Shown here one piece after another: positions 21,745-32,469 of a stretch of 64,000 nucleotides of DNA (position 1 is the stretch's first letter; every line of letters begins with the position of its first letter). The notes beneath the pieces were generated by a model. The model had not been told where the DNA came from. It saw nothing but the letters and a program-made list of their open reading frames with translations, and made no database searches. The stretch covers positions 64,735,741 to 64,799,740 of the forward strand of contig CM062289.1 in assembly GCA_031216915.1 (NCBI GenBank), in the 5' to 3' direction. The DNA comes from Pictodentalium vernedei (Eukaryota; Mollusca; Scaphopoda; Dentaliida; Dentaliidae). A program made the translations under genes and the position numbers.

Positions 21745-22506
21745 GAATAGGCACAACACTGGCCATCTTCCATAAACTTGGAACTCAATGTGTGATAGGG
21801 ACAGATTAAAAAGATACTTTAGAGGGAAAGCTAACTGTTGAGCTCATGCCTTAATGATTCTGTTATTAATTAAATCTGGCCCACTAGCTTTCTGGGGGTC
21901 TAATTTACTAATAACTGACATTACTTCTTTGGAGATTACTATGGATTCCAGGCTCATTTCACAAATTGTGGGAAGGGTGGTAGTTCCCTGTCATCGACTG
22001 AGTTAGCTTGATCAACAAAATACAAATTTAGTAAGTCTGCAATCGACTTTGCATCGCTAATTATTTCCCCATTTTCTTCAAGTTGCGGGAAAGGTTCATT
22101 TGAAAGATTGTACTCTTTAGAGAATGATTTAAGTGTCCTCCACCAGTGTTTACTGCCTAAGTTATGAGATGATACAAAGGTTTCAGTTTTAAGATCGTAT
22201 TCCACTTTGGCTGTCAGTATGCGTGATAAAGTTTTCATTTTTGTCAGGCCTGAATCTCTCCCAGTCTTCGGCCCTATTTGTCTGTTTAGCTTTTCTGTGT
22301 GATTGAGCACACACTCTTGGATCATTAAATTCGTCCAAGCTTTATCTTTCGGACGTATTACAATGGTTTTGCTTGGCATGTAGTTTTTAGCTGATTCAAT
22401 GATACATGATGTATGGCTGTTTGTGGTATCATTTAAATTTTCAGTAAAAAAGTCTTCCCACATAATTTGAGCAAAATGTTCCTGCAATCTGTTTAGATCC
22501 ATACTA
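21745..22506 (-). pseudogene. Non-LTR linker and RT lead-in
   Basis: The open part 21954-22506 encodes the stretch between endonuclease and RT, with NRQIGPKTGRDSG, SSHNLGSKHWWRTLKSFSKE and DLLNLYFVDQANSV, a layout common in CR1/I-type LINEs (W-W-x-x-L-K followed by a LNxxF segment). It runs on to WKMASVVPIHKK at 21745-21780. The ORF called to 22604 includes about 30 residues of the TA element beyond 22506. Confidence 0.8.
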
Positions 22507-22936
22507 CAGTGCAACCCACTTAATTGGATATCCCTTAACTGAATAACCCTGTTAATTGAATATAATTTCCCAACACAAAACCATTTACCATACCTCCAGT
22601 ACAAATTTTACCTGTTAATTGAATATAGGTTATAGAGTAAACTCCTGTTAATGGAACAAAAAATCTTGTAACCTGTCAAGAAATTACCCTAACTCACCGC
22701 AGTTTTCCTTTGTTTATAGACCTATGTGACCTCAGTACATCCAGTACAGGCATTTAATCCATTATATCTTGCTTGACAGAGCTCATGGAGCTCTGTCAAA
22801 CAAGATATAATAGAATAAATTCTAAGTTTATTTCTAGAATACAGGAAAGTGACACAATCCCTGTTAATTGAATGCTCCTGTTAATTGAATACTTTTTCAT
22901 TGGCAAAGTGGCTATTCAATTAACAGGGTTCCACTG
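22507..22936. mobile_element. TA element (CAGTG...CACTG), full copy
   Basis: Ends CAGTGCAACCCACTTAATTG and inverted CAATTAACAGGGTTCCACTG with flanking TA (22505-22506, 22937-22938). Multiple CTGTTAATTGAATA motifs lie near each end, and an internal hairpin (ATCTTGCTTGACAGAGCTC / its complement, about 22766-22812) is present. Excision restores the LINE frame (IWDYS to SMDLNRLQ). A truncated relative lies next to exon 2. Confidence 0.88.
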
Positions 22937-23228
22937 TACTATAATCCCAAATTTGTTTTTTAAAGCAGGCAGTTTTACTTTTTGTGAATTTTAATGTAAC
23001 AGCAGTAGCATGGTGGTCACTACAAAATGGAGGAATAACAGAACAATTTCCAACTAGAATTGGACACGCTACTAAACTTAGATCCAGCAAACTGCAGGAG
23101 TGTTCAGTTACTCGCTTGGGGTCTTTGACAATTTGAGATAAGCTGTAATTAATCGTTTTCCAGTTGCCTGATCCTTGGGTGAGTATTACTGAGATAGTCA
23201 AAGTTGAAATCTCTTGACTATCACACAT
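22937..23228 (-). pseudogene. Non-LTR endonuclease, C-terminal part
   Basis: Minus-strand EHSCSLLDLSLVACPILVGN and VIPPFCSDHHATAVTLKF. The S-D-H near the end is the active-site signature of APE-type LINE endonucleases, which nick target DNA for priming. Confidence 0.82.
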
Positions 23229-23291
23229 TTCATCGACCTATCATTTTTTTCTCTTTGGATAGATTTGTCAATAAGACTACAATAATAATTA

Positions 23292-23340
23292 AGGGGGGGG
23301 GGGGGGGGGGGGGGGGGAGGGGGAGGGTTTTTGGGGGGGC
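23292..23340. repeat. Long G-rich tract
   Basis: About 36 consecutive or nearly consecutive G residues followed by GGGAGGG runs, interrupting the LINE endonuclease between its two halves. Length is likely variable and could be affected by assembly error. Confidence 0.8.
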
Positions 23341-23510
23341 TGTATACAACTCTGAGTATAAATTTCTGATTTTGACTTCAAATTTTTGTCCAGGTTAATT
23401 CTAGGCCTGGGATTTCAAGATCATGTCAATATTTCCAAACTATGTCAGACTTAATAGAAATGGCCACTTCCTTCCCAGTCCCCCCCCCCCCCCCCCATGT
23501 CCATACGAAT

Positions 23511-23692
23511 AGGTGGGTAATGGTAGCCCTGTATTTGAATATCTGTATTTTGAATGGTGTTTGTCAACAGAGTTTCCAAAACAGAAATGATATCATAATT
23601 TCCTAATTCGGCACTTATTATATCAGTTTTGTTGTGGAGACCTCTAACATTGATGTGAACAATCTTTATTTCCCAGGATTAACTTCAATACC
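23511..23692 (-). pseudogene. Non-LTR endonuclease N-terminus with NPG motif
   Basis: Minus-strand KIVHINVRGLHNKTDIISAE, LGNYDIISVLETLL and QIQGYHYPPIRM match the N-terminal block of APE-type LINE endonucleases (I-N-x-R-x-L-x-N-K then D-I-I-x-x-x-E-T). Just upstream, in the next frame, GIEVNPG (23672-23692) resembles the E-x-N-P-G core of 2A-like sequences found ahead of some LINE proteins, but the final P is K. A one-base shift separates the two. Confidence 0.78.
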
Positions 23693-23830
23693 CACACTTG
23701 TAAAACAGATGCATAAAAATCATTATGCTTAAATCTCGAGGTCCAACCATGCATAAAAGCATCATTAGGAGAACAGTATCGCAATTCAAAGTTGATTTAT
23801 TTCTGCCTCCACCACTGAAAAGCCCAATTC

Positions 23831-24914
23831 TCACACAATAAGTCGATATATCGTCATCCATTAGGTACCATCAGTATACAGGTAATACAAGTTTGTGAGA
23901 ATTGGTCTTTCATGATTTGCATTCTATTGTGAGATGAATGTGGTACATTTCTCAGGTCAGTTTCAGTGCAAAAACATTTTAAACTGAAAAGCAAAATGTA
24001 ATTTAAAAAAGTTGATGGATGTCATTTCATTTGAAATGTAAATGGTATCTGGGGGGTGCAGTATCAGAAATAAAGTTAATGATGTGAATGTTTCTTGAAA
24101 TAAGCAAGAAGATAGGATTTGGGGCACAGAAATCAAAATTGCTCAATTAACTGGTTCACTGCAAGAAGCCACCACCAGGGCCTTCAGAAAAATGAGGGCA
24201 CCAGAGCAACAGCCAGTAACCTCCTTGCCCATATATCATATTCAGTCAAACGCAAATACAATTTTGTTTATATAAATCTGTTCTATTACAAACCATTGGA
24301 GAGTGCTTATGGGCACTCTCCAACAATTTGTAACAAAACCAATTTTGAATAACTAATTTAGACCACCAATTATGGACATCAAAAACCACCATTATGTTGC
24401 CATCATTTTCCAGCAAAGTTGTATGCATATCCAAAGAATACAGTTACATGTAAGTGTCAAATATATTTCCCACGAATAGTATCATTCGGTAATGTAGTAT
24501 ATAAAATGATAAAACTTTTCTTTGAGTCATTTAATTTTGGAAAGACCTATTTAGCAATCAAAGCTAGAAGAATTTAAATCGAGCAAATACTCAATTACTC
24601 TCAAGGGAGTTCGGTGGATCAGTAGGTACATGTAGAGTTGCAGGCTGCTAGCTGACAGCCAGTGAACAGTAGCAGAGATAGCTTTTCACAGAGGGAGGGG
24701 CAAGCTCCAAATTTTTTGACAAATCATCACAATATTTCAACAAATTTCTGATTCAGCAACCAAATTTCTACAGTTTTGTTAGCCAAAAGAGTGATTATTG
24801 AAAAGTCACTCTAAAAACATCTGTTTTAGCCAAAAATGTCAGTAATTGTCCTTTTATTTTGCAAAATTTACCCATGGAAGCCTCATAACTTTTCCAGCTA
24901 GCCAAAATTTTCTG
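23831..24914. other. Intron spacer with a short hairpin
   Basis: No gene recognised. A hairpin near 24290-24340 pairs TTGGAGAGTGC with GCACTCTCCAA. Positions 24600-24650 have a weak tRNA-like GTGGATCAGTAGGTA but no B box. Short ORFs on both strands around the hairpin are chance. Confidence 0.4.
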
Positions 24915-26605
24915 ACAAAATGTTTTTTGGGGGAGCAGGAGTGTCACCTTGCATCCCTTCCCTGTATCTTGTATTCAATGTTTTTTGGGGGGAGCAGGAG
25001 TGTCACCTTGCATCTCTTCCCTGTATCTTGTATTCAATGGTTTCTGGGGGAGCAGGAGTGTCACCTTGCATCCCTTCCCTGTATCTTGTATTCAATGGTT
25101 TTGGGGGGGAGCAGGAGTGTCACCTTGCATCCCTTCCCTGTATCTTGTATTCAATGTTTTTTGGGGGAGCAGGAGTGTCACCTTGCATCCCTTCCCTGTA
25201 TCTTGTATTCAATGTTTTTTGGGGGAGCAGGAGTGTCACCTTGCATCTCTTCCCTGTATCTTGTATTCAATGTTTTTTGGGGGAGCAGGAGTGTCACCTT
25301 GCATCTCTTCCCTGCATCTTGTATTCAATGTTTTTTGGGGGAGCAGGAGTGTCACCTTGCATCTCTTCCCTGCATCTTGTATTCAATGGTTTTTGGGGGA
25401 GCAGGAGTGCCACCTTGCATCCCTTCCCTGTATCTTGTATTCAATGGTTTTTGGGGGAGCAGGAGTGTCACCTTGCATCCCTTCCCTGTATCTTGTATTC
25501 AATGGTTTTTGGCGGAGCAGGAGTGTCACCTTGCATCTCTTCCCTGTATCTTGTATTCAATGGTTTTGGGGAGAGCAGGAGTGTCACCTTGCATCCCTTC
25601 CCTGTATCTTGTATTCAATGGTTTTGGGGGGAGCAGGAGTGTCACCTTGCATCCCTTCCCTGTATCTTGTATTCAATGGTTTTTGGGGGAGCAGGAGTGT
25701 CACCTTGCATCTCTTCCCTGTATCTTGTATTCAATGTTTTTTGGGGGGAGCAGGAGTGTCACCTTGCATCTCTTCCCTGTATCTTGTATTCAATGGTTTT
25801 TGGGGGAGCAGGAGTGTCACCTTGCATCCCTTCCCTGTATCTTGTATTCAATGGTTTTGGGGGGAGCAGGAGTGTCACCTTGCATCCCTTCCCTGTATCT
25901 TGTATTCAATGGTTTTTGGGGGAGCAGGAGTGTCACCTTGCATCTCTTCCCTGTATCTTGTATTCAATGTTTTTGGGGGGAGCAGGAGTGTCACCTTGCA
26001 TCTCTTCCCTGTATCTTGTATTCAATGTTTTTTGGGGGAGCAGGAGTGTCACCTTGCATCTCTTCCCTGTATCTTGTATTCAGTGGTTTTTGGGGGAGCA
26101 GGAGTGTCACCTTGCATCCCTTCCCTGTATCTTGTATTCAATGCTTTTTGGGGGAGCAGGAGTGTCACCTTGCATCCCTTCCCTGTATCTTGTATTCAAT
26201 GTTTTTGGGGGGAGCAGGAGTGTCACCTTGCATCTCTTCCCTGTATCTTGTATTCAATGTTTTTTGGGGGGAGCAGGAGTGTCATCTTGCATCTCTTCCC
26301 TGTATCTTGTATTCAATGTTTTTTGGGGGAGCAGGAGTGTCACCTTGCATCCCTTCCCTGTATCTTGTATTCAATGGTTTTGGGGGAGCAGGAGTGTCAC
26401 CTTGCATCTCTTCCCTGTATCTTGTATTCAGTGTTTTTTGGGGGATCAGGAGTGTCACCTTGCATCCCTTCCCTGTATCTTGTATTCAATGGTTTTTGGG
26501 GGAGCAGGGGTGTCACCTTGCATCTCTTCCCTGTATCTTGTATTCAATGTTTTTTGGGGGGAGCAGGAGTGTCACCATGCATCTCTTCCCTGTATCTTGT
26601 ATTCA
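24915..26605. repeat. 58-60-bp minisatellite open in three frames
   Basis: About 29 tandem units built on TTTTTTGGGGGAGCAGGAGT, GTCACCTTGCATCCCTTCCC and TGTATCTTGTATTCAATG. Unit length varies by 1-2 bp in the T and G runs, and no frame of the unit has a stop. Thus three overlapping + strand ORFs of 561-645 codons appear and cycle through the same three peptides. Not coding: there is no start context or splice link, and the frames interchange with every indel. Confidence 0.92.
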
Positions 26606-26619
26606 AACTACCACTGGAT

Positions 26620-26836
26620 TCCCTTTGTTTATAGACCTATTTGGCATCAGTACATACAGTGAGTATGAGCGTTTAATGTATTCTATCTTGCTTGACAGAG
26701 CTCCTCAGCTCTGTTACATAAGATTAAATAAATGCTCAGTTTATCACTACAATACAGGAAAATCAACAAATTCCTGTTATTGATAACTCTTGTTAATATA
26801 ATATTTTTCATTGGCAATTAACAGGGTTCTACTGTA
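26620..26836. mobile_element. TA element fragment abutting exon 2 acceptor
   Basis: Corresponds to the right half of the element at 22507-22936: CTTTGTTTATAGACCTAT, the CTTGCTTGACAGAGCTC hairpin, then CAATTAACAGGGTTCTACTG followed by TA. The left half is missing, replaced by the minisatellite. Its right end lies 11 nt before exon 2, so only the TACTTTTTTCCAG tract separates transposon from exon. Confidence 0.83.
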
Positions 26837-26847
26837 CTTTTTTCCAG

Positions 26848-26959
26848 ATTGAAGATTTGTCAAGAAAATGTAAACATCAACAAGAACAGATATATGAACT
26901 CAAAGAACAGAACACACATTTACAAGCAGAACTTAAAATGAAGGCAACACAGTTTGATG
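26848..26959 (+). CDS. Coiled-coil protein gene, exon 2 of window
   Basis: A 112-nt exon between TTTTTTCCAG and GATG|GTAGGA. It encodes IEDLSRKCKHQQEQIYELKE then QNTHLQAELKMKATQFD plus the first base of the next codon (phases 0 and 1). The sequence is strongly heptad-like (I/L at a and d positions) with no proline. The last 49 nt are the template of the array at 34108-36235. A DIRS1-like element begins 14 nt downstream of the donor GT. Confidence 0.87.
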
Positions 26960-28089
26960 GTAGGAACACACATATTTTTACACAACAACCAATGGCCCAG
27001 ACTTAGCTGGTGCTAACTCCAAAATATCAAGGGCCAAACACAAATTTTGCCCCCCCCCCCCCCCCTCAATCCCCAAAATTTGCATGCAAAACCAAAAATT
27101 AGAAGTCCTATCTGGTCCTCCATACATTTACTCTCCATGCATGCACAGATGCCAGGAGTTGGCGCCAGCATCATTCTTTATTTTGCCCTCTGTCAGATAA
27201 CAACAAACTTACTTCTGTGCTTTTAAATCTCAGTTTATAATGATGCCAGACACAAATCAATGGTTAATTTGGTGGATCCAAGGATACAACTGGATGAAGG
27301 AAGGAAGAAACGGTTTGAAACATTCAGGGCTGTAGTAATTTTATAATATTTATAAAAATTAGTTCATGTTCCCCAATTTCAGGACATGGGCCTGACGTCA
27401 TCATTGTTGATAAGGATTTTTACACTGTTTGTTAAGTATTCCTTCCCTACCCTCCCTTGATCCCCCCAATTAAACTCCCAAGCTTTTTGGCTTGTTTTAT
27501 TGAAATCTTTTTATAAAATTCCTTGTTTATTCTGTATATCCCCAGGGTTACATCCTCACCCTTAGGGTGTTTAGAGGCATTTTGGTCATGCATCATACAT
27601 CCAATGTATTGTTTTTTCTTCTGATGAAGATCTTGTCTTTCATTGGATAGTTCAAAAATCTGTTACTGACTTCAGGCCGTGTTGCCTGAGGTCTCGTTTC
27701 CAGTTTCATTCTGATGTTGTTTACATTAACAACGCTCTTTTTATATATGTAGTTTCCTATTTATTATATGGTAGGTCTGTTGTAAAATACATTAAATATT
27801 CCGGTAGTGTAGCAGTTAATTTTTTGGATAGAAAAATAATTTTTGTCCACACATGGGCTCTATCGGGATACATTTGGGCACTTCGTTCCCTTTGGTCAAA
27901 ATTTTTTGAAAATATTTTTGTGTAAATTATTTTTCGATTTATATTTTGAAAGTTTTTTGTTATGCATCTTTTTATAATATTTAATGTGGAGTTGGTGGGA
28001 GTACGATCAACTTAGTTTGCTTCATTATGAAAGCATATTGCTTAATAATCATGGCGAGGAAGTCTTTCCTCTAATTTACATGTTAGTTG

Positions 28090-29660
28090 CCTTGCTTGTA
28101 GTCGATGTACTCCCACAAATTCTTGCTCAACATGTGTCGCATGGGATGACAAACGTTTGAGACAGGTGTCACGGTACGTTGTTAGCGAGGGGTCACTGCC
28201 AGTCTTCTCGCGGTGAGAGGCCGCCGCCGGTCCTCTTGCCAAAAAGTCGCTCTAGTTTCTATTTACAGAGGAACAAGAACATGGTGATGTTTATGTGACG
28301 CCGTCAGAGAGTGTGCTTCCGCCGTCTCATTCAGATAGTCAATCAGAGCTAGCGGCTAAAGTGCTCATGAATATTAGACAGGGCAATAAACCACAGCATG
28401 GTTTCAGCTCCCCGTCACCAGCTAGCTCGACCGGTGAAGCTTTTACACCGTCCGAGGGTACCATGATGCTTGGTGTGTTCGTTGCGCTCAAGGAGGGTAG
28501 AAAGGGTAGAGCGAGCACAAAAAAATAATAACAGGCTCACCCTGCGACGACAGAGAGGGAGAAGCCAGATGTCTGGGGCCAGATGTTGTGGTTCGGAATT
28601 TGCGTCAGTCGGAGCATACGTCCACGCCTCCTGTCCAGGACACTCCGTCCAGTTCACAGCCGGGGTTGGCTATAGTTACGGCTTCTTCTTCAGCATCTAC
28701 CAGGCACACACAACTGCACCTTGGCTACGTGACTTCTGATATTCAGCCTGCATCGCCGAGAAGGTCCACTCTTTGTCAGAGAAGTCACAAAATACAGTAG
28801 CCAAGGGGATGAGGCCTCATTCATCGGGACGTCCGAAGAAAAGAGCCATCTCAGACACACTGTCCCAGGAGCAGCCAAGCAACAGAAGACCACTACTCTT
28901 CAGGCCTCCGTAACAGACTTGCTGTCGCAGATTGTGCAGCTCATCGCAGCATCCCAGCAAGTGCAGAAGCAGCCGAGGGCAGTCACTGAACCTGAGCTGT
29001 CGGATGGTGCTGGGTCAGTCCAGTCATCTGCGCGTTCAAATGCCAATGACCGTGAGTATAATTTGATTCAGTCGGATGGTGAAAGGGATTTGGAGGAGAA
29101 TTACCCTTCCCTTTCGGAACAACACAGGGTGGTGATGGATCTAATACTTCCCTGAGTTCATTCCTGAGAATCAGAATACTGCGACTGCTCTAAAGTAGCA
29201 CTATTCAGTAGCTAAGAGATGAGGCCTCATATATCGGGACATCCGGAGAAAAGAGCCATCTCGGACACACTGTCCCTGGAGCAGCCGGCGGCCAGAATAC
29301 AAGACCGCTGCTCCTCAGGCCTCTGTAACGGATTTGCTGTCGCAGATTGCGCAGCTCATCGCAGCATCCCAGCAAGTGCAGAAGCAGCCGACGGCAGCCT
29401 CAGAACCTGAGCTGTCGGATGGTGCTGGGTCGGTCCAGTCATCTGCAAGTTCAGATGCCGCTGACCGTGAATTTCATCTGATTCAGATGGATGGTGAAAG
29501 GGATACGGAGGGGGATTACCCTTCCCTTTTGGAACAACACATGGTTGCGATGGATTTAATCCATCAACCCTACCCTGAATTTGTTCCAGCGAATCAGAAT
29601 GCTGCGACTACTTGCAAGAAACCACTAGCGTTGTTGGACGCTGACTTCATCTGGAAAAAG
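28090..29660 (+). pseudogene. DIRS element B gag-like region
   Basis: The N-terminal CTPTNSCSTCVAWDDK segment (about 28100-28160) matches element A. Later low-complexity segments (28295-28528, 28860-29155, 29334-29660) contain LLSQIVQLIAASQQVQKQP and ELSDGAGSVQSSA. Many frame breaks. Presumed Gag-like structural protein remnant. Confidence 0.68.
28796..29640 (+). repeat. ~0.42-kb tandem duplication within DIRS B gag
   Basis: The block starting AGATGAGGCCTCAT-type sequence at about 28800 recurs at about 29219. Both copies encode ALIAASQQVQKQ, ELSDGAGSVQSSA and YPSL(S/L)EQH. It is separate in position and size from the duplication in element A. Confidence 0.82.
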
Positions 29661-30839
29661 AGGAAGAAATGTCTTTTCCGGTTAAGTATTGACAGGTGTT
29701 GCGGGGCTTTGGCCTTTTAGACGGTGCCATATTCAACTTTCCAGTGGAAAGAAGTAAGGCGGTTTCTTGTCATCATCGTACGTAATTTTACTATTTAACG
29801 GAAAACGGGGAAGATGTTTTGAGAGTTCCTCTGAGTTTGAATGAGCAGGCTAAGGACCTAGTTATGGCCTTACCTTCGTCATTCACTATTTGCTCAGACA
29901 CAGTTGAGACGGCATTTCTTCATTCAGAGCGAATTTAGACTCTCTGTCTTACGCAGATCACCTTTAGGAACTGTGACGCTACGTCTCTACAGAAAGGAAA
30001 TTGAGGACGTTTGTACCTCATTTAGAGTCCTTTCCAGGGCTATTATATTTATCACGTATAACTCTGTCTTAACAGTTGCTAATTTGGAGTTAATCAGACG
30101 TGACTGAGCCCTTGCGTCGTCATCCTTAATAGATGACAAGGTGAAAAACTATCTTCGGGTCGCTCCGGTTTCTGGACACTAAGTTTTTGATGATAAGCTT
30201 TCATTGGTTTATGACCAAGTTACAAAGAAAGCATTAATACTCTGCTCCTTAAGTCGGCGTCTAATCGACCCACTATAGCAGAACTGAGTAAGGGAGGACG
30301 TCCTAGACAGAAAGTTGTCTAAAAGGACTCCTCGCGAGGGTATAGGTAACCCTCCTATAATTACTCTAGGGATCATCATACAGCAACTCGGATAGGGGGG
30401 CTTAGGTCTGATCGAGGCTACCGGTCAGATGCCCCTAAGCCATTGGCTCAAGGCTCTTCGCAAAGGAGACGTAGTTTCTCCTTCCGTAGGCCTCGCAGGT
30501 ACTACAGGTGAGGGTTAGGACCTCTATTACTTGGCAGTTGACGGATGGTTATCAAGATTCACATCAACTGTGCTCAACTGGGTAACTATTACAGAAGACC
30601 AGTAGGCGAGAAGTGTGGTCTCGGATGGCCTACGGCTATCTTTCTGAGAGAACCACAACTAACTTAATGTCTGTGATGGACATTGCTTCCACCAAATCCT
30701 TGCATAAGAGTCTCTCCAATCGGAGGTAAAGGTTCTCTTGACAATGAAAGTTATTGGGGTCCTCGAGAATCAAGATTCTCTAGGATTCTATAGTCACCTG
30801 TTACTCGTACCGAAGCCATAGAGCTTGTTCCGACCGATA

Positions 30840-31370
30840 ATAGACTGGAGCTGGATAACAAGTTTATAACTCTAAAGTTTATTTATGGCTATCATTTAGT
30901 CGGTAAAAGCGAGTGTTCGAGTGGTCGACTATGCTACAAGCATAGATCTAAGGATCCTTTCTTTCATGCCCTGGTATATCCGGAATTCAGAAAGTACCTA
31001 TGGTTTGTTGTCCAAGCGATAGTATTTCAGTTCCGAGTGATGTGCTTCGGCCTGAAGATAGCGCCCTGGGCTGTCACTCAAATAATGAACTCGGTAATGT
31101 CTCACAACAATCTGGTTCATCTGCTGTTATCGAGAGTGAAATTAGTCAGTTGTTATGCTCGCTTTTGTCTACTCTCAGACACATTAACAGCGAGAAACTC
31201 TATGCGACTGATGGGGTTGTACGGTTCGGCTACGCATCTTATTCAGATGGGTCGCTTATGCACATGTCTCCTCCAGTTATTCTTTAACCAGAACTGGAGT
31301 GTGAAGATGCATTCGCTCAAGACCAGTATTGTTTTATCGTATCTAGTAACAAAAGGTCCATATTGGGGCA
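30840..31370 (+). pseudogene. DIRS element B reverse transcriptase fragment
   Basis: The frame at about 30961-31200 reads FHALVYPEFRKYLWFVVQ and FQFRVMCFGLKIAPWAVTQI, i.e. the D/x-x-x-F-H-V-P-E-x-R-K-Y-L-x-F and F-R-V-x-x-F-G-L-x-x-A-P blocks of DIRS/LTR-type RT. The preceding SNW-like region (about 30540-30840) is recognisable in pieces. The Y-x-D-D motif is not preserved. Multiple stops; inactive. Confidence 0.82.
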
Positions 31371-31374
31371 GATA

Positions 31375-32225
31375 TTCAGTGGTTAACTCAAGAGTTCCGC
31401 TGCAACTGCCAGATCTGGTTTTCACGATTATGACGGGTGTGAGTCAATAGTTTTGGGCACAACCCTGAGTCCGACAGATTAGAAATGCAGGGGTCTTGGG
31501 ACTCTCGGTTCCTGGAGAAACACATAAACATCATGAATGATGTCAATATTGTTAGTGCTACATCAGTAGATTCACATTATTTGCAGACACGCATGTTCAG
31601 ATATTGTTGGACAACTCGATAATAGTAGTGTACAAGCCTGAATTTTAGCAACCTGTCATTTGCAAAATGAGGTCCCCAGAGGGTAAATTTGTTGATGCTA
31701 TCCTATACAGTGGGCCAATTTATCCTCTAGGTACATCTTTTTGTTTTGGCTTGAGACCTTGATTCAGACTGAGGTTCACAGAGGGTAAATTTTGTGATGC
31801 TACCCTGCTGTCATTTTGAAGATGACGGTCTGCTTATTTTCAGGCTTGGTTGCGTACATCAGGAACCAGGGTGGCACCCATTCATTCCATTATGATAACT
31901 AACAGAGAAGATTTTTCTATTTCATGTTCATGTCTCTATCCATCATATACCGGGTCGTCTGATCGTACTAGCAGACTTGCTCCTCGGAAAGGTTGCGTGT
32001 TTCATTTGCATTGGACGCTCAACAAGCGAGTATTTGAACAGTTTTGCTACCAGTGGGATCGCCCCATGATAGTTTAGTTTGCGATGCACCGGAACAATTA
32101 GTTACCGTCATTTGTGTCGCCAAGCCCAAACCATTGAGCACATGCAGAAGATGCTCAGCAGAATTCATGGGGATGAATGATAGGATATGCATATCCTCCA
32201 ATTCATTTGATTCAATAGATTACGT
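31375..32225 (+). pseudogene. DIRS element B RNase H remnant
   Basis: SRVPLQLPDLVFTIMTGVSQ (D of the TDAS motif changed to G), then, after a 216-bp insertion, GLVAYIRNQGGTHS-like sequence, the LNKRVFEQFCYQWDRPM block and DRICISS. It is alignable along its length with element A 7351-8020 but has stops and shifts. Confidence 0.8.
31633..31848. mobile_element. Short hAT-like MITE in RNase H
   Basis: Ends CAAGCCTGAATTTTAGCA and inverted TTATTTTCAGGCTTG, flanked by GTAGTGTA and GTTGCGTA (8 bp, 6 of 8 identical). It interrupts the SDN-to-VAYIRNQGG part of RNase H, which is continuous in element A. The interior holds two copies of AGAGGGTAAATTT. Confidence 0.75.
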
Positions 32226-32469
32226 TTAAGATTAAACAGTCTCGTTGTGAATCCTACTAGTAGCACCTCTGTTGTTACAGAAACCTTGGATCAGTATTCT
32301 CAGGTGTCTGTTATGGGACACTACCCAGAAGCTTCCTCCATGAGAGGGCCTTCTTTCAGGGGAAGTTTTATTCTTCATGACGTTCTCTGCCAATAGTGGC
32401 ATAATGGAGTTGGTTAGACGTGAGGGAACCATCGCGGTCCCTATATTATTTGATAACTGGCACATGAAC

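Larger units (their letters stand above)
10200..23830 (-). mobile_element. Non-LTR retrotransposon split by nested insertions
   Basis: One minus-strand retrotransposon can be followed from about 23830 down to about 10200 when the insertions are skipped: endonuclease (23511-23680 and 22937-23228), linker (21950-22505), RT start (21745-21780, 20719-20969), RT core (20305-20404) and RT rest plus C-terminal region (10364-11609). Each insertion removes cleanly to restore an open frame. The order endonuclease-linker-RT is that of CR1/L2/I-type LINEs. It is riddled with stops and is inactive. Boundaries of both ends are approximate. Confidence 0.83.

Noticed and set aside
24846..26783. 645-codon ORF (and two overlapping ones of 580 and 561 codons) as a real gene
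   Set aside because: All three are readings of the same 58-60-bp tandem unit; frames swap at each indel and none has a splice or domain link.
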